The translations under genes and the position numbers were made by a program. The notes under the pieces were generated by a model. The model searched no databases and was not told the DNA's origin. It saw only the letters and a list, made by a program, of their open reading frames with translations. Source: JAWPMV01 sp039819665 (GTDB taxonomy: Bacteria > Bacteroidota > Bacteroidia > J057). Taken from it: 64,000 nt of DNA. Shown one piece after another: positions 1 to 8,169 of the stretch. The number at the start of each line of letters is the position of its first letter. Positions within the stretch are counted from its first letter, which is position 1. The DNA is taken from the NCBI GenBank assembly GCA_039819665.1, contig JBCBRM010000029.1, positions 45,418 through 109,417 of the forward strand, in the 5' to 3' direction.

Positions 1-678
1 TCTCCAGGACCTAATACTCCGTAAATCTTTTCGAAGCTGCTTGGAGGCTTTATCAATTTCCTCCAAATCAACTTTCGCCTCCTGCACTTCATCAAATGCA
101 CAGAGCAATTCCTTTAATAGTCCAAATGAAATTTCCCCTTTGTGGTAAAGATTTATATATAAGCGGGGAAAATGCTGCGCATGCGGGGAAGTAGTCAGTG
201 CGTATCTTCTTAGGTCCGATTTATCCTTACCCGCATAGGTACCATTTAAAATTTGCCAGTATATGCTGTCCAAATCAAAAGGACCTGCCTGATGAAGTTT
301 GCGTTTTTTGTGATTGGCTTTTACCTCTTTCCAGCTTAGGGCTTTCTCTTTTTTGAAAAAATATTCTTTCTCATAATCGCCATTGAGGAAATATGCTTTG
401 GGAATTGCCTCTTCTCTATGGAAAGCCAAAGAAAAAACGCCTTTCGAAGCTGCTACTTCAAAGATGATCCACGAATTGCTATGGGGTAGATAGTAGCTGT
501 TTCCCTTATCCTGGATATGGGGATTTTTCAGGATACCCGTATAAAAACTTGAGATAAGGTGTAAAAGGTCCGTCTTCCCACTTCCATTTGCTCCATAAAT
601 ATGAGTGGATGTATCCAGTTCGATTTCCGCATAGTCCTGGATACTATTGATCAGAATTATTTTTTTCAGCTCTTTCAA
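1..678 (-). CDS. SMC/MksB-like condensin ATPase, N-terminal part (truncated by window edge)
   Basis: The 226 codons visible encode the N-terminus of a P-loop ATPase. A Walker A motif, GANGSGKTD, lies near residues 28-36, preceded by a short strand segment (LKKIILINSIQDY) as in SMC, MukB and JetC heads. A later segment, YYLPHSNSWIIFEV, resembles the region after Walker A in MksB/JetC-type proteins, and the last visible residues become charged and helical, as at the start of a coiled coil. The start is a TTG at 676-678 that overlaps the TGA of the preceding MksE-like gene; no ATG fits, and the overlap implies translational coupling. The kleisin, MksE, ATPase order matches MksFEB and JetABC. Seen: motif and overlap. 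Inferred: condensin role in chromosome organisation or plasmid defence. Signature motif and Walker B lie outside the window. Confidence 0.75.
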   Translation of the reverse strand, partial: MKELKKIILINSIQDYAEIELDTSTHIYGANGSGKTDLLHLISSFYTGILKNPHIQDKGNSYYLPHSNSWIIFEVAASKGVFSLAFHREEAIPKAYFLNGDYEKEYFFKKEKALSWKEVKANHKKRKLHQAGPFDLDSIYWQILNGTYAGKDKSDLRRYALTTSPHAQHFPRLYINLYHKGEISFGLLKELLCAFDEVQEAKVDLEEIDKASKQLRKDLRSIRSWR

Positions 679-1238
679 GGATGATTTTCTTCTGGCTTGA
701 TCTGTTCTATTAGATTTTTGAGGTACTGTATCGCTGGAAGTACCCGATATATTTTTTCCTGCTCATTTTCTACTTCCAGGAAAACATCTTTACACATAAG
801 GTCTAGGATGCGCTTTAGTTTTTCTGTTTCATGATCTCCTCTGGATTCCAGTTTTCTCAGTTTCCTTTTTAGCAAAATATCCTCCGAAATTTTCACCCCC
901 CAGCCTTCCAATTTTAATCTGGATCCTGTTCCAAAGAAAGGATCAACATCCAGACAGAAATCCAGAATATCAATGTAGCGCGAGAGCTTTTGAAGCTTAT
1001 CTTCTAGATTGGATTTCGCCTCTTTTCTGCTCAGGTAAAAATAGTTTTTACCTTTTTCCAGTTCGAAACCTATCTGTTTGAAATAACTGTGATAGCGCTC
1101 AAAATGCTCCTCCAATACGCTATAATAGCGTTCCTGATCCTCATTCGCACTATGCGAATTAAGGAATTGCCCCTTGCTGAGCCAATCGAATATATGAGGA
1201 GTTTCCTTTGGTAGTTCCATCCGTAATTTAGCGGACAT
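675..1238 (-). CDS. MksE/MukE/JetB-like condensin subunit
   Basis: This 187-residue soluble protein has no membrane segment. Its N-terminal third has the pattern of MukE/MksE/JetB proteins: HIFDWLSKGQFL followed by a helix and then GFELEKGKNYFYLS, a winged-helix-type wing. The middle part is helical and ends in a second basic helical segment. Proteins of this class (KITE subunits) bind the kleisin and the SMC ATPase. The gene overlaps the upstream kleisin-like gene by 11 bp and the downstream ATPase by a TTGA overlap, so the three are surely co-transcribed. The length is close to the usual 190-230 residues. The identification rests on pattern and gene order rather than strong identity; a different winged-helix partner of an SMC-like ATPase is possible. 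Confidence 0.6.
   Translation of the reverse strand: MSAKLRMELPKETPHIFDWLSKGQFLNSHSANEDQERYYSVLEEHFERYHSYFKQIGFELEKGKNYFYLSRKEAKSNLEDKLQKLSRYIDILDFCLDVDPFFGTGSRLKLEGWGVKISEDILLKRKLRKLESRGDHETEKLKRILDLMCKDVFLEVENEQEKIYRVLPAIQYLKNLIEQIKPEENHP
1144..1158. repeat. Iterated palindrome TTCGCA-N3-TGCGAA, copy 1
   Basis: Perfect inverted repeat with spacer CTA, extended by A/T on each side to 7-bp arms. It lies inside the MksE-like coding sequence. The same 6-bp arms with a 3-base spacer recur at 2971 and 46563, in a different reading frame of unrelated genes. Confidence 0.6.
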
Positions 1239-1989
1239 TTTTTGCCAATGTATACAGTGCTTCTTCCGCTTCCAAGTCAGTAGATGAGATTCTGGGTTTT
1301 ATTTGTAAAGTCTGATCCAGAAAAAAGGCATGTTGATTTTTCATCAGTTCCTGAACTTCCTTTTTACTGGTCAGTTCTTTTTGATTTTTAATTGATCTTA
1401 GTTTTTGATTAAAAGGAATCTCTATTCCCTGGCTAATCCTATTCATACTCTGCTCAAGCTCTTTCAATCCTTGCCTCAATTCCAGATAGAGTATTTCAAC
1501 TTCTTCACTTATAATCCCTGCTAATTTTTCGTCCAACAAAATGATTCGCAATTCACGAATTTGCTGTTGGAAGTGATTAACCTCCTTCTGATTCCTTTCT
1601 ACCGACAGTTCCTCAGCCTTTATTAAAAATACTTCCTCCACTTGATAAAGGCATCTTTTCCATTCAGAAATATGTCGGTCGTTTCCTTGCTGTAGATTTT
1701 GTAATCGATCTGAGATCTCCTGAATGTATGCATCCAGAGAAAAAGCGATCTCATTGCTTCCAGAAAATTCTATGAGGACAACAGAGGCGGCAAAGTTTCC
1801 TCCTTTTTCCTGAAGGAAATTCTGATCGAGTAGTCGTTGGAATCTTTCGGGATTATTTCGGCAGAATGGAAGTAGTTCCTCCTTGCTAAACAACAGACGT
1901 TCTCTTGATTGAAGCAGGATAAAATCAATCAGTTTGCGCTCCTGGTAGAGGAGTCCTATCCAATCAGCTATGCTTTGTTTGTCAGTCAA
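1228..1989 (-). CDS. Kleisin-like (MksF/JetA-type) coiled-coil protein
   Basis: A 253-residue, charged, almost entirely helical protein. The N-terminal 60 residues look like a winged helix (leucine-rich, ending RLLDQNFLQEKGG), and residues 90-230 form long helices with heptad-like spacing. This is the arrangement of MukF/MksF/JetA kleisins, which bridge the ATPase heads. It is shorter than typical MksF or JetA (over 400 residues), so it may be a reduced kleisin. It is first in the operon and overlaps the MksE-like gene by 11 bp. The divergent small gene at 2048 leaves only 58 bp for both promoters. The function follows mainly from gene order; on sequence alone I would call it a coiled-coil protein of unknown function. 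Confidence 0.5.
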   Translation of the reverse strand: MTDKQSIADWIGLLYQERKLIDFILLQSRERLLFSKEELLPFCRNNPERFQRLLDQNFLQEKGGNFAASVVLIEFSGSNEIAFSLDAYIQEISDRLQNLQQGNDRHISEWKRCLYQVEEVFLIKAEELSVERNQKEVNHFQQQIRELRIILLDEKLAGIISEEVEILYLELRQGLKELEQSMNRISQGIEIPFNQKLRSIKNQKELTSKKEVQELMKNQHAFFLDQTLQIKPRISSTDLEAEEALYTLAKNVR

Positions 1990-2047
1990 TGGAATTTATT
2001 TCCTACTTTGCAAGAAACATAAAAAGCCTCAAAAGGGTTAGAAGATT

Positions 2048-2212
2048 ATGGAAGTTTTAAAGAAAATTTTGGGATACATCACTTTCAGGAAGCAAGAAGA
2101 GGGTGATACAACAAACTTCAATTTGAGAGCTATGCATGGGATCAACAAAATCTCGATCCTTGTTTTTCTTCTTGCAGTCGTTTATCTGATCGTGCGGGCT
2201 ATCCTCAGATAG
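2048..2212 (+). CDS. DUF6728 family small membrane protein
   Basis: A 54-residue protein that I recognise as the DUF6728 type found across Bacteroidota. It has a short N-terminal segment containing LGYITFRK, the conserved central stretch NFNLRAMHGINKISI, and one C-terminal membrane helix (LVFLLAVVYLIVRAIL) ending in arginine. The role of the family is unknown; a small inner-membrane protein with its N-terminus in the cytoplasm is likely. The gene is divergent from the condensin-like operon, and its stop codon abuts the end of the convergent gene at 2213. A TACTTTGC sequence near 2004 could serve as a -7 box. Confidence 0.85.
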   Translation: MEVLKKILGYITFRKQEEGDTTNFNLRAMHGINKISILVFLLAVVYLIVRAILR

Positions 2213-3643
2213 TTATCCTTTTCCGGCAATATGTTTGAGCTTTTCCAGTAGCCATTGCTTCATCGGAAAATCGATTTCCTGTCCTATATCCGAAGCCAAT
2301 TTTTCTTTCTTTTTTGCGAATTGAGCTGGCTGAGCAATCTGAACTTGCATCCGTATTTTCAATAGTTTCGAGGAATACTTTTCAAGAAGCTGCCATCCCT
2401 CTCGAATTTCTGTAGTCGCTTTCTTTCTTTTTAAGATTTTTTGATAGGATTCAAAGGCTTTCTCCAAAGCCTGATCTTCATATAAGTCATATTTTATTTG
2501 CAAATGCAGGAGAAAGACGTCTTCGCCAAAGACTTCATCTTCAAAAGATGCCCCAGCCAAAGCCTTTCCTGCCTCTCTTGATTCTCCGAGATAATCAAAC
2601 AAATAAGCTGCCTGAAAATAGGGATTAGCAGATTGATAAATTTCAGATTCAGGAACTCCTTCTACTTTGAGGAGAAAGCTATTTAGGCAATCCGTATCTT
2701 TTTCCTGTAAAGCCAATTGGAAGATTTGCCGGGAGAAATCTTTATTCAGATGATTACTTTCCCAAATCCAGTTCGTGTCAATCAATTGCTTGTACAAAGC
2801 CAGGTATTCTTTCTGTATATTTCCTGCATCCTTTCCGCCAAGTTTCTTTTCTGACCTTCCCAATAAGTGAATCAACTCAGATCGAAAACTGTTAGATAGT
2901 TCTGAGCTATACGCTTCCCAATCTTTAGAAAAATCCTGAATATGCCTGGATGTAAAAGGCTCAACCTGCATTCGCAAAATGCGAATCATCATCCGCATCT
3001 CCTTTTCTTTCCAGTATAGTTGATAATTGTTGCTGATATATTCTACAAAGAAGCGATGCGGAAGTCTCTTATTTTTATTTTCGATTAAAGGCCCCTGACT
3101 CAAGTCTTCGCAAACAGACCTTAGCATGGCCATCACGTAAAAAAGGTGAAGGGATTTAATTTTTTTATCCAGCTGAGCAAGATCTCCCTGATTTTGGTAA
3201 GCGAGAGAAGCTGAGGAAAAATGATGCAAAAAATTTTCTTCTGCAGAAACGGATGCTCCGTCCAACGCTTTCTGCAAACGCGTATGACTCTGCCCAAATA
3301 GTTTGTTTAAGCCCCGTTCGTTCATGACTTCCATGAGCATCTTCTCCTCCCTTATCGGATCTGCTTTTAATTTCTCCTGCAGGAAAAAGCCTTCAAGGAG
3401 TTTTTTCAAATCTGAAATCAGGTTGGTAATTCGGGTATAGGCAAAAGGTTTATAAGGAAATAAAATAGCATCTAAGGCTTCTCTATCTGCCCTCCCTTCT
3501 TCTACCTGTTCGTAAACCGCCTCAAATAATTGCAGGTGTTTCTCATCACTGTTGAAATAAGGCGAAGAAAGGTATTTTCGGAATCGACTCAGCTCACGAT
3601 TCTCCAACTTTTCCATCATGTTCCAAAGATCGGGGGACTTCAT
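2213..3643 (-). CDS. Large helical protein of unknown function
   Basis: This 476-residue protein begins MKSPDLWNMMEKLENRELSRF and continues with LSSPYFNSDEKHLQLFEAVY. The pattern 'cell-body helix, SPYFN, LFE' recurs in hypothetical proteins of Saprospiria-type genomes, as far as I recall, but no function is known to me. The rest is helix after helix, with aromatic and leucine spacing that could fit TPR-like alpha-solenoid repeats. There is no signal peptide, membrane helix, nucleotide-binding or catalytic motif. The gene stands alone between a convergent small gene and a 306-bp upstream gap, so it is probably monocistronic. I do not assign a function. Confidence 0.7.
   Translation of the reverse strand: MKSPDLWNMMEKLENRELSRFRKYLSSPYFNSDEKHLQLFEAVYEQVEEGRADREALDAILFPYKPFAYTRITNLISDLKKLLEGFFLQEKLKADPIREEKMLMEVMNERGLNKLFGQSHTRLQKALDGASVSAEENFLHHFSSASLAYQNQGDLAQLDKKIKSLHLFYVMAMLRSVCEDLSQGPLIENKNKRLPHRFFVEYISNNYQLYWKEKEMRMMIRILRMQVEPFTSRHIQDFSKDWEAYSSELSNSFRSELIHLLGRSEKKLGGKDAGNIQKEYLALYKQLIDTNWIWESNHLNKDFSRQIFQLALQEKDTDCLNSFLLKVEGVPESEIYQSANPYFQAAYLFDYLGESREAGKALAGASFEDEVFGEDVFLLHLQIKYDLYEDQALEKAFESYQKILKRKKATTEIREGWQLLEKYSSKLLKIRMQVQIAQPAQFAKKKEKLASDIGQEIDFPMKQWLLEKLKHIAGKG
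2971..2985. repeat. Iterated palindrome TTCGCA-N3-TGCGAA, copy 2
   Basis: Perfect inverted repeat with spacer AAA, flanked by A and T so that the arms reach 7 bp (2970-2986). It lies within the coding region of the large helical protein and encodes part of an IRILRM stretch. Confidence 0.6.
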
Positions 3644-3949
3644 GTTCTATTTATTTTCTCATTTTACTCTAAAATGCACAATAAAAACAAGAAACAATAG
3701 ATTTAGGATAGTATAAAGATTCATTTAATTCTATTTCTATGACTTTCTTTCATCATTAATGGGTTTTCCATGCTCATTTCAAGTTATCCCCTCCGAAATT
3801 TTCGGCCCTGATTTTGCATACATAAAATTCTCTTTCTCATTGACAGAAAAATTGATTTTCGATCGTATTTTTCCCAACGAAAAGAGTAATTTACCCACAT
3901 AATTTCCGCTTGAATCATTAAGCATAAACCTTAGGATTCGTTTCTTCCT
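3644..3949. other. 306-bp intergenic region between divergent genes
   Basis: AT-rich spacer that must carry the promoters of the helical protein (leftward) and mgtE (rightward). I find no exact TAnnTTTG box; TATTTTTC near 3866 and TAATTTAC near 3887 are the closest on the plus strand. A short palindrome, CCGAAA-T-TTTCGG, sits at 3793-3805. No RNA gene, riboswitch or open frame is evident, though a Mg-sensing leader ahead of mgtE cannot be excluded by eye. Confidence 0.5.
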
Positions 3950-5398
3950 ATGGCAAACAAAGACACTGATCCACGAAAAAGAGTCGACCGGGTAAGACGC
4001 CTGTTAAAGACTTCCAGCACCCACGTTCGGGCGCTGATCAGTGCTTTGCATCCTACAGAGATTGCTATGCTCCTCGAAGAATCTCCTGAGGACCTCCAAA
4101 AACAGATCGTACGTGAGCTTCCCAGGGACCTCATTTCCGAGGCAATTTCTGAGATGGATGAAGAAACCAATCCAGGTAAGCTTCTATCACTATTGCGTCC
4201 GCAAGTTGCTTCAGAACTGATCGAAGAACTCGCTCCGGACGATGCTGCTGACCTGCTGGCACAGGTTTCAGAAGAAATCAAGGAGCGCATTTTGTCTTTT
4301 GTTCCGGATGAAGAGGAGAATGTGATTACCCAGCTTCTGGAGTATGATGAGGAGAGTGCCGGGGGATTGATGAATCCCGAGGTGGTTTATGTAGGTATAA
4401 AAATGTCTAAGCTGGAAGCTTTGAGGCAGGTAGTTGAGCAATCAGAAGACATGGATGATTTCTATACCATCTATGTGGTAGATGACCACCACTGTTTGCA
4501 AGGCTATCTTACATTTCGTTCTCTATTTCTGGCGAGAAACCATGAGATCGTAGAAAACGTCATGGACCCAGACATCATTTCTGTTTCGGTGGATACCGAT
4601 CAGGAAGAGGTCGCTAAGGCCATGTCCCAATATAATCTTCCCACCCTACCAGTAGTTGATACGGAGAAAAGACTGTTAGGCCGCATCACTTTTGATGATG
4701 TGATGGATGTAATCGAGGAAGAGAATACAGAGGATACCCTGAAATTTGCCGGAGTATCAGAGGGAGCAAAAATTCGAGGGGGATGGTTTGACTCTGTCAG
4801 AAGTAGAATTCCCTGGCTATTAGTCAACCTGGTTACAGCCTCCACAGCCATGCTGGTGGTGGGTTTCTTTTCTGGGACAATCGAAAAGATTGCTTTGGTT
4901 GCGTCTCTTATGCCGATCATTGCAGGTGTGGGAGGAAATGGAGCGACGCAAACGCTGGCTGTTACGATTCTGAGGATTTCTAATGATGGGATCCCCCCGA
5001 GGAAGGCCTTGCGTGTAATTTTAAAGGAGATTGCGGTAGGCGCCATGAATGGATTTATGATCGGGGCGATAGCCGCTATGGCCGTTGCTTTATATAATGC
5101 CAATTTCAATCCCCAACTGGAAGACAATGTTCAGTTGGAAATCATGGTAGGAGTGGTTGTATTCTGTGCGATGTTCGGAAATTTGATCCTGGCAGGCTTT
5201 GCGGGTTCCTTTATTCCCATTATGCTGGAGAGACTGGGGGTTGATCCGGCAGTAGCGTCTTCCATTCTGATCACTGCCTTTACTGATATTGTGGGTTATT
5301 TACTCCTCTTCGGACTGGCAAGCAAAATCTTGCTACCCTTGGTCAATACCATTAACCAGGCAGGCCTTCCTTTAGCTACTCCGATTCCGGCCTTATAA
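3950..5398 (+). CDS. mgtE: Magnesium transporter MgtE
   Basis: A 482-residue inner-membrane Mg2+ channel/transporter. The N-terminal MgtE_N superhelix covers about residues 15-135 (EELAPDDAADLLAQ repeats, ending ESAGGLMNPEVV). Two CBS domains follow at about 140-260 (YVVDDHHCLQGYL and LPVVDTEKRLLGRITFDDV), which sense Mg2+ in this family. Five membrane helices fill about 285-480, with the pore-type signature PIIAGVGGNGATQTLAV and the C-terminal TDIVGYLLLFGLAS. The length is normal and nothing is missing. The stop codon is one base from the convergent ABC gene. It is probably monocistronic; nearest paralogues with different metal preference cannot be told apart by eye. Confidence 0.95.
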   Translation: MANKDTDPRKRVDRVRRLLKTSSTHVRALISALHPTEIAMLLEESPEDLQKQIVRELPRDLISEAISEMDEETNPGKLLSLLRPQVASELIEELAPDDAADLLAQVSEEIKERILSFVPDEEENVITQLLEYDEESAGGLMNPEVVYVGIKMSKLEALRQVVEQSEDMDDFYTIYVVDDHHCLQGYLTFRSLFLARNHEIVENVMDPDIISVSVDTDQEEVAKAMSQYNLPTLPVVDTEKRLLGRITFDDVMDVIEEENTEDTLKFAGVSEGAKIRGGWFDSVRSRIPWLLVNLVTASTAMLVVGFFSGTIEKIALVASLMPIIAGVGGNGATQTLAVTILRISNDGIPPRKALRVILKEIAVGAMNGFMIGAIAAMAVALYNANFNPQLEDNVQLEIMVGVVVFCAMFGNLILAGFAGSFIPIMLERLGVDPAVASSILITAFTDIVGYLLLFGLASKILLPLVNTINQAGLPLATPIPAL

Positions 5399-5399
5399 A

Positions 5400-6101
5400 C
5401 TAAGGCTGCGTACGGGTTTCATTATCTTTTATAGATTCAATATTTCCGTCTCGAAGTCGGACGACGGTTTGTGCATAGAGCGCGATATCCTCTTCATGCG
5501 TAACTACGATAATCGTATTGCCCTGTTTGTGTAAGCGGTCAAACAATGCCATGATTTCGTAAGATGTCTTGGAATCCAGGTTACCAGTTGGCTCATCCGC
5601 GAGAATAATAGAAGGGCTATTTACCAGAGCACGAGCAACAGCTACCCTTTGCCTTTGTCCCCCGGAAAGTTCATTGGGTTTATGATGAACACGATCTCCC
5701 AGCCCCACACTTTCCAAGACTTCCTGAGCCCTGGCGGATCTCTTTCCCTTATTTAAGCCTGCATAAACCAGGGGCAAAGCTACATTGTCAAGGGCAGTAG
5801 ATCGAGGTAGGAGGTTGAAAGTTTGGAATACAAAGCCGATTTCTTTATTTCTAATGTGAGCAAGATCGGCATCATCCATATTACTTACATTGGTGCCATT
5901 GAGAAAGTAGTTTCCATCTGATGGGGTATCAAGACAACCCAAAACATTCATTAAGGTTGACTTACCTGAACCAGAGGGCCCCATAATGGCTATGTACTGA
6001 TTGGGATAAATATCCAGAGATACGTCTCTTAATGCATGAATCTCTATTTGACCCATTTGGTAGGTCTTACGGATATTTTCTAATCGGATGATGGATTCCA
6101 T
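5400..6101 (-). CDS. ABC transporter ATP-binding protein, MacB/LolD type
   Basis: A 233-residue ABC ATPase with all motifs: Walker A GPSGSGKST near residues 41-49, Q-loop FVFQTFNLLPR, signature LSGGQRQRVAVARAL, Walker B IILADEPTGNLD and H-loop VVTHEE. The 'DEPTGNLDS' and 'FNLLPRSTALDNVALPL' forms are typical of the MacB/LolD/FtsE-like exporters and lipoprotein-release ATPases, which pair with FtsX-type permeases. No permease gene is adjacent, so the partner is elsewhere in the genome. The gene is convergent with mgtE, one base apart, and is followed upstream by a 119-bp spacer. The substrate cannot be inferred. Confidence 0.9.
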   Translation of the reverse strand: MESIIRLENIRKTYQMGQIEIHALRDVSLDIYPNQYIAIMGPSGSGKSTLMNVLGCLDTPSDGNYFLNGTNVSNMDDADLAHIRNKEIGFVFQTFNLLPRSTALDNVALPLVYAGLNKGKRSARAQEVLESVGLGDRVHHKPNELSGGQRQRVAVARALVNSPSIILADEPTGNLDSKTSYEIMALFDRLHKQGNTIIVVTHEEDIALYAQTVVRLRDGNIESIKDNETRTQP

Positions 6102-6220
6102 GGAGAATGATTATTTCTAAGACTTTAAAGGTAAACAGGATTTTTGGATATGTATTTCTTTGATTTGATCATTTGCAGATAAAGAGAAGAGAAAAGCAGA
6201 AAATGAGATTCTTTCTCCTT

Positions 6221-6739
6221 CTACTTGATTGCTCTGAAGGTAAGGCTCATTCGTCCTTTTTCACTTCCATCTTTGGGGATGGCGTGTTCCCATTCATCCT
6301 GTACTTGCTGATTCATATGAAAAAATGAACCAGCATGAAGCAACTGTTCTATTTTTTGTGCTTTATTTTCTTTCTGTCTAAAGGATATACTTCTTTCTGC
6401 CCCTAAGGAAATGATACCAATTCCTGTCTCTACTTTTAATTTATCTATCTGATCGGAATGAAAACCCATTTTCGACTTTCCATCCAGGTAATAGTTTATT
6501 AGACAATTGTTGGGCTCATACCCAACTTCTTCCTTTATTTTTTCACTTATATTTTTCAACTCATTAGGCATTTTCTGATAGGGATAAGAAATTTGCGAAT
6601 AATTGTATGCCTTACCGAAACTTGCTGTAAATCGTGATTTCATACGTTTATCCCAGCCAACATTTGCCTGAAGAAAATCAAATAATTCCTGAGAACTTGT
6701 GATAAAATCTTTCCTGTAAATAATTCCGCTGATTTTCAT
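6221..6739 (-). CDS. AlkB-like 2-oxoglutarate/Fe(II)-dependent dioxygenase
   Basis: The protein has the complete AlkB active site. Numbering from the longer ATG at 6799, the iron ligands are H114, D116 (MGFHSDQ) and H172 (EWEHAIPK), and the 2-oxoglutarate-binding arginines R183 and R189 lie in RMSLTFR. NNCLINYYLDG and ISLGAERSISFR are also characteristic. Members oxidatively demethylate alkylated bases in DNA or RNA. I choose the ATG at 6739 (172 residues) because the family-like sequence begins there (KISGIIYRKDFI) and because the longer version would run through a strong divergent promoter at 6780-6811. The gene is monocistronic. A role in alkylation repair is inferred from the family; a protein-modifying homologue is possible. 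Confidence 0.85.
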   Translation of the reverse strand: MKISGIIYRKDFITSSQELFDFLQANVGWDKRMKSRFTASFGKAYNYSQISYPYQKMPNELKNISEKIKEEVGYEPNNCLINYYLDGKSKMGFHSDQIDKLKVETGIGIISLGAERSISFRQKENKAQKIEQLLHAGSFFHMNQQVQDEWEHAIPKDGSEKGRMSLTFRAIK

Positions 6740-6779
6740 TCGTATTAACAATGTGTCATGGTTGAATGTGCTTTGCAAT

Positions 6780-6811
6780 TTTGTTAAAGAAAGCGACAAG
6801 GCTTAGCTTTG
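6780..6811 (+). promoter_or_regulatory. Bacteroidota-type promoter for the lipoprotein at 6852
   Basis: A -33 element TTTG at 6780-6783 is followed, 20 bases later, by an exact -7 element TAGCTTTG at 6804-6811. The spacing fits the primary sigma factor consensus of this phylum (TTTG, about 19-21 bases, TAnnTTTG). Transcription would begin near 6818, leaving a leader of about 34 bases. Confidence 0.65.
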
Positions 6812-6851
6812 TTGAGCTTATTCCCAGACCTAAGGGTAATATCCCCGAACC

Positions 6852-7715
6852 ATGAATCGTTCGCTTCAGGAAATCCTGTTACTTGCCATTGTGATTCTAA
6901 CAGGTTTCATCTACACTTCCTGCAATGAAACCTTTATAAATCAGGCTCCCTTCGAGCTTGTACAGGATACCGTATTTCTGGATGCTAACAATTGGTATCA
7001 CTTTAGCCCAAATCCCAGTCTGAGGGATAATTCACCTATGTTTCCTTTTTCCTACAATATCTTTGAAGCCAATGGAAGTGGCTTTTTATTAAAAGGAAAT
7101 ACGAAAACCTATTATGTAGAGTTTGGTCAGCAACTACAAAATGCCCATGTATTTCTGGATCCAGAGGCTGAACTAGGAGATACCCTCGTAAAATTTTCTG
7201 ATCGGCATTATCATTTATTGATTGATAAAAAATACGATAATGTCATAGAAGATGAGATTTATTATGTGCTGAGGAGATCAAAAAAAGGCGTCAGGACCCT
7301 TGAAGAAAGAGCCGTATGGGTTTTATCTCAGAAACAGGGCCTTTTGGCTGTCAGCAATTATGAAATTGACTATCGTACAGGGGGAGTCACGCTGGATATC
7401 GTCGGAGAGCCCAATTATTTTCGCGAAAGCTCATTTATCCCACGTATTAAATACTACGATTTCGACAGGGCTTATCATGTCGATCGCGAAAGAAATATCA
7501 TTTACACCTTCGAAAAACATAGCGGTAGATTGAAAAGTAAAAATTTTGAAAGAGGGGAAGAACTTTATCAATATACCTTCCAAAAGGGCAAAATGAGCAA
7601 GCTGGTCAACTTTCGAATTGAGACAACTCAGAATACCATCCGATTGGTCGCAGAGGATTCCTGTTTCCTTTTCAATGAAATGTTAGAATTACAGTATAGT
7701 CGGCCCTGTGATTGA
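6852..7715 (+). CDS. Hypothetical lipoprotein
   Basis: A 287-residue protein with a signal peptide (MNRSLQEILLLAIVILTGF) ending in a lipobox-like YTSC with the lipidated cysteine at residue 24. The mature part is rich in beta strands and aromatic residues (FELVQDTVFLDANNWYHFSPNPS, YYDFDRAYHVDRERNIIYTFEKHSGRL) and has no catalytic motif that I recognise. It is probably anchored to the inner or outer membrane facing the periplasm. A good promoter lies 40 bases upstream. The next gene on the same strand begins 27 bases later, so the two may share a transcript. Function unknown. Confidence 0.8.
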   Translation: MNRSLQEILLLAIVILTGFIYTSCNETFINQAPFELVQDTVFLDANNWYHFSPNPSLRDNSPMFPFSYNIFEANGSGFLLKGNTKTYYVEFGQQLQNAHVFLDPEAELGDTLVKFSDRHYHLLIDKKYDNVIEDEIYYVLRRSKKGVRTLEERAVWVLSQKQGLLAVSNYEIDYRTGGVTLDIVGEPNYFRESSFIPRIKYYDFDRAYHVDRERNIIYTFEKHSGRLKSKNFERGEELYQYTFQKGKMSKLVNFRIETTQNTIRLVAEDSCFLFNEMLELQYSRPCD

Positions 7716-7742
7716 GGTTTAAGGAATGATTATTGTGCAGTT

Positions 7743-8015
7743 TTGTATAGCCACCCAGTTCTGTTATTTCCCGTGAAGTCATTTCGAACCTATATAGCGC
7801 GCTTCTATTATAAGTATCTCGGTATCATGCCTGAGGATGACTTACTGGAAACAATTGAACATCATGGAGGGAAGATTTTTGCGGATGAATTGGCGGCCGG
7901 GTCCTATCTTTCACCTTCTCAGGCAGAAAGGAAACTCCAGAAACTCTATGCGCGAGGGATTTTGGAAAAACATTTTGATTACGAGCGAGGCGTTCCAAGC
8001 TACTCGTTAAAATAA
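7743..8015 (+). CDS. Small winged-helix-like protein
   Basis: The longest frame gives 90 residues from a TTG start. In-frame alternatives are a GTG at codon 11 and an ATG at codon 29 (7827), and the conserved-looking part starts at the ATG (PEDDLLETIEHHGGKI). The sequence helix, LAAGSYLSPSQAERKLQKLYARG, then ILEKHFDYERGVPSYSL reads as a helix-turn-helix followed by a beta wing, as in small winged-helix regulators that respond to repeat or partner binding. A strong hairpin terminator follows at 8051. The true start is uncertain; no DNA target or regulated gene is suggested. Confidence 0.6.
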   Translation: MYSHPVLLFPVKSFRTYIARFYYKYLGIMPEDDLLETIEHHGGKIFADELAAGSYLSPSQAERKLQKLYARGILEKHFDYERGVPSYSLK

Positions 8016-8050
8016 TTTCTTCAATTCGCATTAATGCGACTATCGCAATA

Positions 8051-8070
8051 GGGCCAGGTTTTCCTGGCCC
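8051..8070 (+). terminator. Hairpin terminator after the winged-helix gene
   Basis: Perfect 8-bp stem GGGCCAGG/CCTGGCCC with a TTTT loop, followed by a moderately T-rich stretch. A 12-bp palindrome, CGCATTAATGCG, precedes it at 8027-8038. It separates the 6852-8015 unit from porZ. Confidence 0.6.
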
Positions 8071-8130
8071 TGCGTCTTTCCAGACTTTTCTGAGATTAAT
8101 TTATCCCTAGCAAGGAGCCGATCTTTCTTG

Positions 8131-8138
8131 TAGATTTG
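8131..8138 (+). promoter_or_regulatory. -7 promoter box of porZ
   Basis: TAGATTTG is an exact match to the TAnnTTTG element and lies 31 bases before the porZ ATG. I see no good TTTG at the expected -33 distance. Confidence 0.5.
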
Positions 8139-8169
8139 CGCAATGCTTTATGCATAGAAGCCCAAAGAC

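Noticed and set aside
4600..5127. A 175-codon antisense frame inside mgtE
   Set aside because: It mirrors the membrane part of MgtE in the opposite strand and has no independent support.
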